Assembly (NCBI GenBank): GCA_965197665.1
Contig: CBDANO010000005.1
Location: 806,001-870,000, forward strand
Direction: 5' to 3'
Length of the DNA stretch: 64,000 bases
Origin: CBDANO01 sp965197665
GTDB taxonomy: Bacteria; Chloroflexota; Dehalococcoidia; Lucifugimonadales; UBA3495
Shown piece after piece: positions 14,445-22,252 of the stretch; the first letter of the stretch is position 1, and each line of letters begins with the position of its first letter. Under the pieces are notes generated by a model. It was not told the DNA's origin. It saw nothing but the letters and a program-made list of their open reading frames with translations, and did not search any database. The position numbers and the translations under genes were made by a program.

Positions 14445-14678
14445 AAGACGCCGACCAGCGGATCCCTACCTGCTTTTGTCCGCTCGATATAGGTTGGGAT
14501 TGATAGAGGTTGATTCATACCGCAGGTCCGCATGAACAGGCCCGGTAACTTCGCGGACCGCTGCGATTGCATAGGCTCAAAGGCCATAAGAATAATTTGT
14601 AAAATATATCACAATGAACAACAACCAAAAAGGGGCTGGACGCGGGATGCCGGACTCGTCGCCGGAATATCCCTCGGT
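14445..14678 (-). promoter_or_regulatory. Upstream region of gltB, AT-rich promoter-like segment
   Basis: Non-coding leader of gltB. On the minus strand an AT-rich stretch at about 14585-14640 is the only promoter-like sequence, but no clean -35/-10 pair can be chosen. The pre-insertion side of the target duplication of the neighbouring transposon is at 14670-14678. Confidence 0.35.
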
Positions 14679-14734
14679 GGCCTTGCTCCAAAAGTCCGTT
14701 TTGCTCCAAAAGTCACTGGTCTGCTCCAAAAGTC
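14679..14734 (+). repeat. Left transposon end with three iterated 13-mers
   Basis: TGCTCCAAAAGTC occurs exactly at 14684-14696, 14702-14714 and 14722-14734 in the same orientation, with start-to-start spacing of 18 and 20 bases. The first copy is part of the 19-bp terminal inverted repeat. Such iterations at a transposon end are usually transposase-binding sites. Confidence 0.85.
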
Positions 14735-15119
14735 TCACCACGGCACTGAGGGGGCTTGTTGCAACAGGTTACTCACTGGCACAACGTCTGAGCGATTGAG
14801 CAAACCGTCTCCCAATATCGCCTCTCCGTTCTACCACCCCGGCGAATTCCTCAAAGGTGATGACACAGCTACTCTTGGTGTCGCTCCTGGATTCACAGGA
14901 TAATGCGAAATAAGGGCACCCGGCCGCTTCTGGCAGGGGGGATAGTCTACTCGGAGATTCGCTCTAGGGCAGGCACTATCACGTCAATTTGGTAGCCCAT
15001 CACCGCGGAGGATTACGCATCCCTAGCTCGCACTGAACGACCCACCGGGAAAGCCCCAACAGCCGGGGGGGAGGGCGGGTCAAGATGGCGGATGGGCCGT
15101 AGTCAATTAGCAGCCTGAC
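14735..15119. other. Non-coding left arm of the transposon
   Basis: 385 bases between the end repeats and the first cargo gene. No coding sequence, RNA gene or strong hairpin recognised; it may be decayed cargo. Confidence 0.4.
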
Positions 15120-15812
15120 TTACCAAATGTCGTCGTGGTCGAACACTCTATGATCGTTTCTCCAAACCTCTAAGAGTTCACAGCGACTTAAGAGTAGGCC
15201 AGACTTAGAAGCCGAAAATACTTTGCCTTTCACCACGACTATGTCACCGACTTCAATGAGCTTGTTGAGATAGTGCCAATCCGCTTCATGGAAGTACAAA
15301 TGCGCCCCTGCTAGGTGCGGTTCCTCCGGGTCGTTAGTATCAATTCGGACATCTCCTTCGACCTTCGATATGCTCGTAACTGGAGCGCTAACGAGGAAGA
15401 CTTGGTCTATATATCTGCGTTGTTCAACGTCATCAGCTTCGTCCTCCGTCAAACCCCAAAACTCAGCAAAGATGTCGCTAATCGGTCTCTCCGCAGAATA
15501 GGTCGCGTCTGAAGTCGGAAGCCGGTCTCTAGGGAGGGGGAACACCCTCTGGTCAGCGGGTGTGTGCTTTCGTTGATTGCCTCTATCAAATTTCCTTTCG
15601 AACCACGGCCACAAACTCCAAATTAACAGCAGCGTTCCCAATATGAGGATTCCAATGTAAATGGCTCCTTCCAGGCTGCCTCTGGAGAACCACGTGACCC
15701 AAGTCTGCGCAGAATCGAGTAACCCTGGAAAGTCTACGACGCGTATAACGACGGCAACGATGGAACTGGCCCCGAGGAACCTAGCCAAGTGGCGAAAGCG
15801 GCTAATTATCAT
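15120..15812 (-). CDS. Hypothetical two-helix membrane protein with a soluble C-terminal domain
   Basis: A 230-residue protein of no family I recognise. Two predicted transmembrane helices lie at about residues 12-32 and 46-68 (AIYIGILILGTLLLIWSLWPW), followed by a basic linker and a soluble domain. The last 90 residues (VFLVSAPVTSIS... GAHLYFHEADWHYLNKLIEVGDIVVVKGKVFSASKSGLLLSRCELLEVW) look like a small beta-barrel, possibly OB-like, because of the GDIVVVKGKV strand pattern. First cargo gene of the transposon; gaps on both sides suggest its own transcript. Function unknown; a sensor or anchor for a neighbouring defence gene is only a guess. Confidence 0.6.
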   Translation of the reverse strand: MIISRFRHLARFLGASSIVAVVIRVVDFPGLLDSAQTWVTWFSRGSLEGAIYIGILILGTLLLIWSLWPWFERKFDRGNQRKHTPADQRVFPLPRDRLPTSDATYSAERPISDIFAEFWGLTEDEADDVEQRRYIDQVFLVSAPVTSISKVEGDVRIDTNDPEEPHLAGAHLYFHEADWHYLNKLIEVGDIVVVKGKVFSASKSGLLLSRCELLEVWRNDHRVFDHDDIW

Positions 15813-16005
15813 CCGACTGCGCCCGCGGCGGCAGGGCCGCTAGTTAGTTTATCCTAGTCGCGAGCATTGCCGACGACCACCGGGGCAAGCAGCCAGCAGA
15901 CCATCGCACCGGATGTTGTCGTTGCCCATATGGTTTCAGATCCCCAACCGCCCGCCAACGACAGTTGAGCTGCGAAGCAGGGTATCTACAGTCCTGGCAC
16001 AATCC

Positions 16006-16218
16006 TCAAGGGACCATCTGCCCCATTCTTTCGGGGACCACAGGAAAGCCTTTCCAAGAAACGGGGATTTGCCGTTTTACCCGCCTATTACTTTGGCTCA
16101 CATAGACGATCAGGCCGTCGGCACCGTCCACGAGGCCAATGCCCACTGCTCGGAACCAAGGATAGTCTGCAAGGGAAGCGTGTAGCGAACGCGCCGCCCC
16201 CCTCAAGTCAGAATTCAT
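16006..16218 (-). CDS. Small partner protein of the trypsin-like protease (propeptide-like)
   Basis: A 70-residue protein whose ATG overlaps the stop of the protease gene (ATGA at 16215-16218), so it is translated with it. The core WFRAVGIGLVDGADGLIVYVS...IPVSWKGFPVVPERMG follows the pattern VGVGIG...G-hydrophobic-V-Y-V...IP...G-P-V...G. This pattern also occurs in N-terminal regions of bacterial trypsin-like peptidases; the neighbouring protease has a similar segment (GYSMGSDQDIVHIYV...IDGATIQV, residues 65-101). A detached propeptide, inhibitor or substrate-recognition subunit is a reasonable inference. Confidence 0.6.
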   Translation of the reverse strand: MNSDLRGAARSLHASLADYPWFRAVGIGLVDGADGLIVYVSQSNRRVKRQIPVSWKGFPVVPERMGQMVP

Positions 16219-17303
16219 ACTCCATGGTTTCCTATGAGGGAAACATTCAGTTCATTTATGACAGTATCAATCGGCGCTATATAGGCGTGGGTGCCTCTAT
16301 TGGTGGCAGCGAACAGTAACCCTACCGCAGCATCGCCATCTTCGGTGACCACTAAACTTCCTGAGTCTCCTGGCAGCGCGAATGCGTCGTCCTCGTCTGC
16401 TCGTACTGTCCACGAATCTGTAAACCACACTGCTGCTGAGAAGTTTGAGTTCTTGTAAGGTAGCACCCAAGGTGTTCCCACGAACGCCTGGATCGTTCCG
16501 GTTGTCAACCCAGTCGTTCGTCCGACCTTTTTGACTCTTAGCCCAGCAGATGGAGTGATGGTCTTTGTAGGAGTGTCATATCCTTCATCTACTCCCCCTT
16601 GCCAAGAAGAAACCACTAGATCATCCGGTACACTAGCAATCGCCGCGTCGCAGCGTGCTAGTGGAACAAGGGGAGGTGTTCCGCTCCGCAATTCAACAAT
16701 ATTAGCGTGGCGACAAAGTTGGCGAGGGGCCGGGAGCCCTGGGCGAGCATCCATCGGACTTGGAGACAGGATGGGCTGGCCTACCGGAATGTGATTGCAA
16801 GCGGCGAATACGTGATTGTTCGAAAGTGCCATAAGCATACCGCTCGAATCTACCAGTGCCCCGAAAGTTCCGGTATAGTTTTCCCCAGCCGGTGCACAAG
16901 AGCTACCGCAGGCGATACGTCCATTGTGCTCGAATTGTTGGCCGCGGTTGCTGACAGCCGCTATGGCCTCCGGTCTGATGACGATTCTTCCTAAATTTGT
17001 TACCTGGATGGTGGCTCCATCAATCTCTGTGGTGAGGCGGTCAAGACCCCGTTGGCCGCCTCTAGTGACGTAGATGTGGACAATGTCTTGGTCAGAACCC
17101 ATCGAGTAACCGACAGATTGAACAGCCAAGCCAGCAAACCCATAGTCAGGCAACTTTGCTCCCCCGAAGTCTGCAGCCGCGGGAAATACATCAGAAAGTG
17201 TCTGGAGGTCAACGCCGCCCCTCGCAACATCGAAGTTGCCGTTTTTGAGGAACTCGCCTGCCAACTGTTCCGCAACTGTTTGCGCTGTGGTCTGTTGCAA
17301 CAT
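16215..17303 (-). CDS. Trypsin-like (S1/PA clan) serine protease
   Basis: A 362-residue protein without signal peptide, so probably cytoplasmic. The C-terminal half is a chymotrypsin-fold protease with a complete triad: His164 in LSNNHVFAA, Asp219 in RCDAAIASV, Ser314 in PGDSGSLVV. The N-terminal 110 residues form a separate domain with a GYSMG...DIVHIYVTRGG...IDGATIQVTNLG pattern resembling the small protein encoded next (16006-16218). Four cysteines (CGSSC, CN, CR) may bind metal or form bridges. Known families with cytoplasmic trypsin-like domains act in regulation or abortive-infection-type defence; the role here is unknown, but its place among defence genes is suggestive. Confidence 0.85.
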   Translation of the reverse strand: MLQQTTAQTVAEQLAGEFLKNGNFDVARGGVDLQTLSDVFPAAADFGGAKLPDYGFAGLAVQSVGYSMGSDQDIVHIYVTRGGQRGLDRLTTEIDGATIQVTNLGRIVIRPEAIAAVSNRGQQFEHNGRIACGSSCAPAGENYTGTFGALVDSSGMLMALSNNHVFAACNHIPVGQPILSPSPMDARPGLPAPRQLCRHANIVELRSGTPPLVPLARCDAAIASVPDDLVVSSWQGGVDEGYDTPTKTITPSAGLRVKKVGRTTGLTTGTIQAFVGTPWVLPYKNSNFSAAVWFTDSWTVRADEDDAFALPGDSGSLVVTEDGDAAVGLLFAATNRGTHAYIAPIDTVINELNVSLIGNHGV

Positions 17304-17497
17304 AGGGCTTCTACCAAAAGATAGAACTTGGGAACGTCAGTATAACATTGTGTCAAGGGAACTAAGGACGTATTTGCTAAACAGTGTTTGGGGAATCCCC
17401 ACTTAGTGCACTGTCCGGGCTTGAGGAAGCACAGGCTGGGACGGCAGAGGCCAATCATGGAGGCGGGATTGTTCCGTTTTCTCCTGGTGTTTTCAAG

Positions 17498-17538
17498 GGG
17501 TTGTCTGAATCGAGGAAAACACCACTTCCGAACGGAAC
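17498..17538 (+). repeat. 41-bp inverted repeat, copy downstream of the TIR gene
   Basis: Begins GGGTTGTCTGAATCG and ends CTTCCGAACGGAAC. It matches the minus strand of 18490-18450 at 36 of 41 positions without gaps. The two copies face each other across the TIR-domain gene (stop at 17547). Confidence 0.75.
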
Positions 17539-17546
17539 CGTCATGT

Positions 17547-18431
17547 CTATCCGGGCAGTGGGATACTGGCCTGTTTCAAGTGTGCGATAATTTCGTGGCC
17601 AGCGTTGTCCCAATCAGTAGCGAGGGCCTGCTCCCCTCCCACCATGCCTATAGGGTCTTCCCCCTCCAGTTTGATGAACACGCGGGGAACCTTTCTTTGG
17701 TATGCGTAGCCGATTTCCTGGTCAGGCCAGCCTCCCTTGTGAAAATCACCGGTTACAAAACCAATGAAAATATGCATCGTGTCCAATGCCTTCAATATCT
17801 CCTTCTGCCATAGCATACTTGGAGTTACGTCCTCATGTGCTAGGAAACAACGGAATCCCTGGGCCTCAAGCTGGACCCGCACCTCCGAAACCTTGCTCTT
17901 ATAAGCTGCTCGGTAGCTCAGAAACACCAACTGCTTGCCTTTGTAACCGTCACCCCACACTTGATTCATATTTCCTTCGGACAGTACGACCTGTGCGGTT
18001 CCAGGCTCGTACAGTATGCGCGTGGCGACTTCAAACAGGTCAACATCCTTGACGGCCCAATGGTTTCTGTGCCGCTCACCAGACCCATGGGCCCCCATGC
18101 CCAGAGATTCGAAAACCCGTTCTTCCTTCATCACCAATTTGGGATAGATGTCAGGTAGGGTGTACATGATTTCAAACTGCCTCTGCTCTGCCCGGATGTC
18201 ACTGATTTTCCCGATTGAACCAATGACGTTCCAACCTTCGTAAGTAAAGAGACAGGGCAACTTCATCAGTGCATCAAAGTCGGGGGCAGAGGTGGAGCCA
18301 AATTTTTGCTTGACTACATCGGACGTATGCTCAAACATCCGGCTGCGAAGAAGGCTGACATTGTACCACCACCCCTGATTTTGTTCCCATGCATCCGGGT
18401 TGCCAGAGCCTATCTTCAACAGGTTGTACAT
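17547..18431 (-). CDS. TIR-domain protein
   Basis: A 294-residue protein with a C-terminal TIR domain (about 163-255): KQLVFLSYRAAYKSKVSEVRVQLEAQGFRCFLAHEDV, then MLWQKEILKAL, where the Glu in QKEI is in the place of the NADase catalytic Glu, and HIFIGFVTGDFHKGGWPDQEIGYAYQRKVPRVFIKL. The N-terminal 160 residues belong to no domain I recognise and should be the sensing part. Bacterial TIR proteins usually cleave NAD+ or make cyclic-ADP-ribose signals during phage attack. A good ribosome site (AAGGAG) precedes the ATG. The gene lies between 41-bp inverted repeats. No TIR-associated partner such as ThsA is next to it; the protease 240 bases downstream is a candidate. Confidence 0.82.
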   Translation of the reverse strand: MYNLLKIGSGNPDAWEQNQGWWYNVSLLRSRMFEHTSDVVKQKFGSTSAPDFDALMKLPCLFTYEGWNVIGSIGKISDIRAEQRQFEIMYTLPDIYPKLVMKEERVFESLGMGAHGSGERHRNHWAVKDVDLFEVATRILYEPGTAQVVLSEGNMNQVWGDGYKGKQLVFLSYRAAYKSKVSEVRVQLEAQGFRCFLAHEDVTPSMLWQKEILKALDTMHIFIGFVTGDFHKGGWPDQEIGYAYQRKVPRVFIKLEGEDPIGMVGGEQALATDWDNAGHEIIAHLKQASIPLPG

Positions 18432-18449
18432 TGCAAACTCCTTGCTTCA

Positions 18450-18490
18450 GTTCCGCTCGGAAGTAGTCTCTTCCCCGATTCAGACAACCC
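18450..18490 (-). repeat. 41-bp inverted repeat, copy in the TIR gene leader
   Basis: Read on the minus strand it starts GGGTTGTCTGAATCG and ends CTTCCGAGCGGAAC, 18 bases before the TIR start codon. It is the partner of 17498-17538 (36/41 identical). Being in the untranslated leader, it could act as promoter/operator or as structured RNA. Confidence 0.7.
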
Positions 18491-18667
18491 GGCCTTGTTG
18501 AAATATGCTGTTCGTTGCAATAATCGGGATTCTGTTGCAAAAAGCCACTCATACTGTGGGACCTAATCCCGCACAAATCTAACGATCTGATTGCCTAGTA
18601 CTCAGTCAACTTGGTTTTGGGATTTGTTTAAGAAAGAGGCCAATTGAGCTATCCTGTCTGGTGAGAA

Positions 18668-19162
18668 GTGTTGATGGCGGGGGTGGCAGTGATGGTCAGG
18701 GACAAATACGCCGTGGGGCTGGCGCCGGAACAACGGGAAGGGCTCCAGCGACTGGTCCGGGTGGGCAAAAACTCAGCCCGAGTGACCGCTAGAGCGCGGA
18801 TTCTCCTAAAGAGCGACGACGGTTGGGCGGCGCCCCAAGTGGCCGAAGCTTTGGATGTGGCCCTGAGCACCGTATACCGGGTCAAGCAGCGCTTTGCCGA
18901 AGAAGGGTTGGAGGGGGTCTTGCAGGACCATCCCCAAGCCAACCGGCCCCGGAAGTTGGACGATCGGGGCGAAGCCCACCTGATAGCCTTGGCCTGCAGC
19001 CCGCCGCCGGAAGGGCATGACCACTGGACCCTGCGTCTGCTGGCCGGGAAGGTGGTGGAGTTGGGGCTGGCGCTCTCCATGTCCCACGAGGGGGTGCGCC
19101 AGCGTCTCAAAAAAACGCCCTCAAGCCGTGGCAGAAGAAGGAGTGGTGCATTCCCAAGGTGA
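18668..19162 (+). CDS. IS630 transposase, N-terminal frame (orfA)
   Basis: 164 residues with the N-terminal helix-turn-helix DNA-binding region (QVAEALDVALSTVYRVKQRFAEEGLEGVL). Translation can begin at GTG 18668 or ATG 18692. The frame ends LKKTPSSRGRRRSGAFPR. A run of seven A at about 19109-19115 allows a -1 shift into LKKNALKPWQKKEWCIPKV, the conserved IS630 linker, joining orfB. It also ends in a GTGA overlap with the orfB start codon. Confidence 0.9.
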   Translation: MLMAGVAVMVRDKYAVGLAPEQREGLQRLVRVGKNSARVTARARILLKSDDGWAAPQVAEALDVALSTVYRVKQRFAEEGLEGVLQDHPQANRPRKLDDRGEAHLIALACSPPPEGHDHWTLRLLAGKVVELGLALSMSHEGVRQRLKKTPSSRGRRRSGAFPR

Positions 19163-19815
19163 GCGCCGACTTCGTGGCCCACATGGAGGATGTCCTGGAC
19201 CTCTACGCCGAACCCTATGACCCCCAACGTCCGGTGGTCTGCTTTGATGAGACCTCCACCCAGTTGTTGGCGGAGACCCAGCTCGCTCTGCCGCCCCGGC
19301 CGGGACTTCCGCTGCGGCAGGACTACGAATACCGGCGGGAGGGTACCCGCAACCTGTTCTTGGCCTGTGAGCCCTTGGCCGGTTGGCGAGAGGTGGCGGT
19401 CACGGAGCGGCGCACGATGCAAGACTTCGCCCGCCGGATGCGCTGGCTGGCGGATGAAGCCTACCCGGAAGCCGAGGTGGTAAGGGTTGTCTTGGACAAT
19501 CTGAACACCCATCGAACGGCGTCGCTGTACGAGACTTTCCCGGCGGAGGAAGCCCGGAGGATTGCCAGGCGGCTGGAGTTTCATTACACGCCCAAGCACG
19601 GCAGTTGGTTGAACATGGCGGAGATTGAGTTCAGCGTCCTGTCCCGCTCCTGCCTGAAGCAGCGGCTCTCCGGCGAGGAGGCCCTCAGGAGGGAAGTCGA
19701 TGCTCTGGTCACAGAGCGCAACGCCGCCAAAACCACCATCAACTGGCGGTTCAACACCCGGGACGCACGAACCAAACTTCACCGCCTTTACCCTTCCGAT
19801 TTTACGGTTGACTGA
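19159..19815 (+). CDS. IS630 transposase, catalytic frame (orfB)
   Basis: 218 residues carrying the DDE catalytic triad: first Asp in VVCFDETSTQL, second in VVLDNLNTH, Glu in NMAEIEFSVLS. HYTPKHGSWLNMAE is the family signature. It is most likely made as a fusion with orfA by programmed -1 frameshifting. A separate product from GTG 19159 is possible. Confidence 0.9.
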   Translation: MSADFVAHMEDVLDLYAEPYDPQRPVVCFDETSTQLLAETQLALPPRPGLPLRQDYEYRREGTRNLFLACEPLAGWREVAVTERRTMQDFARRMRWLADEAYPEAEVVRVVLDNLNTHRTASLYETFPAEEARRIARRLEFHYTPKHGSWLNMAEIEFSVLSRSCLKQRLSGEEALRREVDALVTERNAAKTTINWRFNTRDARTKLHRLYPSDFTVD

Positions 19816-20091
19816 GTACTAGGTCAACCTGCGCGGCCCACCCTGCTGCCAACCATGCCAACGCTTGGACATGAGAGGGGCTATTCGCCCACCATGCTTG
19901 CCACGCGTAGGCTGACTTGGGCAGCGGGGCACGAATAAGGCACTCTATCTCTGAGAATGACATGCGACCCTCGTCCGCTCCCACCTCTGCCTGCTGAAAC
20001 AGCCACTCAAATAACAGACGATACTTGTGGCCTGGGCCTGGGGGTTAATCCTATCCATAAGTGGTTCCTGCGGCATGATGGGCAGCACCCG

Positions 20092-20289
20092 CTATCTGCC
20101 CGCTAAATAGGTCCCGTCGTAGTCCAACGGAGAGAAGTCGCCAGCAAGCCATCGGACGAATTGGCGCACGTATCCTCGGTGGACGTGCTGAGTGTTTGGC
20201 GAATAGTTGGAGTCCTTCATCGCCTGTTCGTAGATTGGCAGGACTTGTTCGACCTCTGCCAAGGCCTGTTGGCTGACTTTTCTTTCCAT
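20092..20289 (-). CDS. Small protein with an integrase-type SAM-like N-terminal domain
   Basis: 65 residues. LAEVEQVLPIYEQAMKDSNYSPNTQHVHRGYVRQFVRWLAGDFSP resembles the core-binding (SAM-like) helical domain of tyrosine recombinases, but no catalytic domain follows. It sits just upstream of the DUF7662-like gene in the same direction (34-base gap), so the two probably formed an operon. It may be a DNA-binding regulator rather than a truncated integrase. Moderate confidence that it is a real gene. Confidence 0.55.
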   Translation of the reverse strand: MERKVSQQALAEVEQVLPIYEQAMKDSNYSPNTQHVHRGYVRQFVRWLAGDFSPLDYDGTYLAGR

Positions 20290-20360
20290 CCGTTCCTCCC
20301 TCCTGTGTGGTCAGCGGTCAGATCGCGGAGTACGTTGCCCGGCTCTACCTCAGTCAAACT

Positions 20361-20581
20361 TCAATACCTCTTCCGTCGTTTCAATGCCTTCCATGCCTTC
20401 CATGCACCCAAACCGATGACGGCACCGACAACGGCAGGCGCGGCGACAACTACGGCGGCTGGGATTGCGTAGGCTGACCCCCCTATCGCCAAGCCAGCGG
20501 CGCCAAGCCCCCCACGCTTACACCGACTCCACCGCCTACGGCGGTCCCTGCTGCTCCTGCTGCGATGTCATTCTTCTTCAT
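20361..20581 (-). pseudogene. Small Gly/Ala-rich hydrophobic peptide gene with a frameshift
   Basis: From the ATG at 20581 the reading is MKKNDIAAGAAGTAVGGGVGVSVGGLA, then a stop. Adding one G to the six-G run (minus strand; CCCCCC near 20509-20514) restores VGGLGAAGLAIGGSAYAIP..VVVAAPAVVGAVIGLGAWKAWKALKRRKRY, stop at 20361. The product would be about 73 residues: charged start, long glycine-zipper-like hydrophobic core, basic tail. This is the look of small membrane-active peptides. The break is either a real mutation, a sequencing error in a homopolymer, or a phase-variable switch. Family unknown. Confidence 0.5.
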
Positions 20582-20823
20582 TATTGGTCACATTTCCTCT
20601 CTGGTCAGCATCCATGCCCTCTTAAGAGGCAATTCTGTCTGGATCTCAGCGGGGAACCCCTCATGGGTGCGATAGGCCTTGTTCCGAGAATTCGGCGTTG
20701 CTTCAAAAGGCTGATGTAGCAGCGAGTTCTGAAACGAACGCGGTCTTGTTCCAAAAAAACACTTCGCCGTTTCCGTGGACAGGATATATCCGATCAGGCG
20801 TTGGTATTTGGCGGCTAACTGCC

Positions 20824-22176
20824 CTAAGACAAGTTCGCCTTAGCGAAGTCTTCGGTATCGGAGCGGCTTTTTGGATGGCAGTGCGGATGCACCAAGGCCC
20901 CGTTGTCGATCATAGTCTGTCCGCCCTCGCCGTGTGGCTTTACATGATGGATTTCAGCCTCGGCCAAGTCCACGTGAGCACCGCAACCAGGCCGTCGACA
21001 CGCTGCTCCGTCTCTCCAGTAGATTACCTCTCGCTCCAAGCCGTTGAAAGCGCGCTTTGGGTCCAATGGAGTGAGAGTCCCCAGGAATTCAACCATGCGC
21101 CGGACATAATAGGAATGACGACGATCGATGTTGTCGCCGCGGTCGGAATTCGACCTGGTCCAAACGCCATATCGATTCCACATCTCATCCGGCTCGCCTT
21201 CTCTGGTGGCCTTCGCTGACTTAGCCAACGCTGCCGAAAACTTGCCTTGGGCTTTTTGCAGACCGGACTCCCACGACTTGGTGTAGTCGTCCCAAATCTG
21301 GTCCAAGAAAAGAACAAGGTGCATTGCATCGTGGCCTCGTAGCGGCAACTTTGGCCCGACGCCCAAAAGTTGATTGAGCTTGTCGAGGATACTGACCAAC
21401 CGCTTACACGTAGGCGACTCTGAATCAAAGTCCAGATTCGTATGGTAGTAGTCGTCAATGGCCCCGGAGTTAATGTCGGTAAATTGACTGGCCCGGTGCC
21501 GCTCTAGGAACAATATGGCGACCTGTGCAGCAAGCTGTCGGGTCTTTCCCCGGTCACGCCCCGGCTTCATCCGTAGTACGTTTTGGAAGAATTCGTGCCC
21601 TGGATACCGCGGTATATCAGGCTTTCCGCCTAGTTGAAGTATGAAGCCGGTGAATTCGCCTGGGTAGGTATCCCGTTTTTCCTGGGCATTCAGCGGTGAG
21701 CCGGATTGAAGGCGCACAAAGAGGTCCCGGACTTCGTTGTCGTTCTCGGTCTCGATATATGCCACCGGGACTTCAGCGTCTAGCAGACGTTTCTGAAGGT
21801 CTTCCGACAGTCCCTGGTATGTTTTGCCACCCCAGGGGCAAGGTTCATCTTGCAGGAAACTGGGAAACCTGGCACGGGGATCATTAATGTCGAACAGAGG
21901 GAAAGCCCCTTCCAAAAAACGGTGAAGGGCCGTTATCCTCTGTTGACCGTCGATAATGTCGTAGGATTCCCGTGTCAGTCCCGCCGCTTTTGTTTTCTTG
22001 TAGTGGAGATAAATGGTCGGTAGCTGATATTCGCGCATCACCGAGTCGATCAGTTTCTTTCGCTGGGATGGACTCCACGCCTCCCCCCTCTGGTACTCAG
22101 GGTTCGCCTGAGCCATCCCATTCTTGCTGAGGTCTACCAGGTCTCGAACGCTTAGAAATTTTCGGGCGGTTTTCAA
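20824..22176 (-). CDS. DUF262 and HNH nuclease protein (GmrSD/ParB-like)
   Basis: A 450-residue protein. DUF262 domain at the N-terminus with the ParB-like NTP-binding motif YDIIDGQQRITAL (DGQQR at 76-80), preceded by ANPEYQRGEAWS and followed by RLQSGSPLNAQEKR. The C-terminal 60 residues form an HNH nuclease: ACRRPGCG...AEIHHVKPHGEGG...NGALVHPHCHPKS. This architecture is that of GmrSD-type modification-dependent restriction and related antiphage effectors. It starts at TTG, with AGGAGG nine bases upstream; the nearby ATG is out of frame. The partner gene at 22253-23212 is upstream in the same direction, 76 bases away. Confidence 0.85.
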   Translation of the reverse strand: MKTARKFLSVRDLVDLSKNGMAQANPEYQRGEAWSPSQRKKLIDSVMREYQLPTIYLHYKKTKAAGLTRESYDIIDGQQRITALHRFLEGAFPLFDINDPRARFPSFLQDEPCPWGGKTYQGLSEDLQKRLLDAEVPVAYIETENDNEVRDLFVRLQSGSPLNAQEKRDTYPGEFTGFILQLGGKPDIPRYPGHEFFQNVLRMKPGRDRGKTRQLAAQVAILFLERHRASQFTDINSGAIDDYYHTNLDFDSESPTCKRLVSILDKLNQLLGVGPKLPLRGHDAMHLVLFLDQIWDDYTKSWESGLQKAQGKFSAALAKSAKATREGEPDEMWNRYGVWTRSNSDRGDNIDRRHSYYVRRMVEFLGTLTPLDPKRAFNGLEREVIYWRDGAACRRPGCGAHVDLAEAEIHHVKPHGEGGQTMIDNGALVHPHCHPKSRSDTEDFAKANLS

Positions 22177-22252
22177 CAGACATTTCCTCCTCTCTCCATT
22201 TGTTTATTGCTCCATCCATACTGAAAGCCAATGGAGCCCCCGGGGTGGAGGC

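Larger units (their letters stand above)
18598..19819 (+). mobile_element. IS630-family insertion sequence, copy 1
   Basis: 1222 bases, with imperfect terminal inverted repeats starting GTACTCAGTCAAC and flanked by TA on both sides (18596-18597 and 19820-19821), the usual IS630 target duplication. Two overlapping frames encode the transposase. A related copy is at 38583-39801. It interrupts the DUF7662-like gene. Confidence 0.92.
18563..20058 (-). pseudogene. DUF7662-like gene, frameshifted and split by IS630
   Basis: Minus-strand gene beginning at the ATG at 20058 (MDRINPQAQ). A one-base frame change near 20035 leads to HKYRLLFEWLFQQAEV, then MSFSEIECLIRAPLPKSAYAWQAWWANS..HVQALAWLAAGWAAQVDL. 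The pattern FSEIE..I...LP.SA...AWWAN...HVQA.AWL.AGW...VDL matches the DUF7662 family. The IS630 element sits after VDL; removing it with one TA gives GNQIVRFVRD and a stop at 18563-18565. So two lesions are visible: the IS insertion and the upstream frameshift. Function unknown. Confidence 0.75.

Noticed and set aside
18668..19815. IS630 transposase as a pseudogene because it is in two frames
   Set aside because: Both copies keep the same A-run and frame change and the -1 reading gives the conserved linker, so programmed frameshifting is the better explanation.
20092..20289. Remnant of a phage integrase marking an attachment site
   Set aside because: No catalytic-domain remains follow and the short protein ends cleanly ahead of the DUF7662-like gene, so a small stand-alone protein is more likely.
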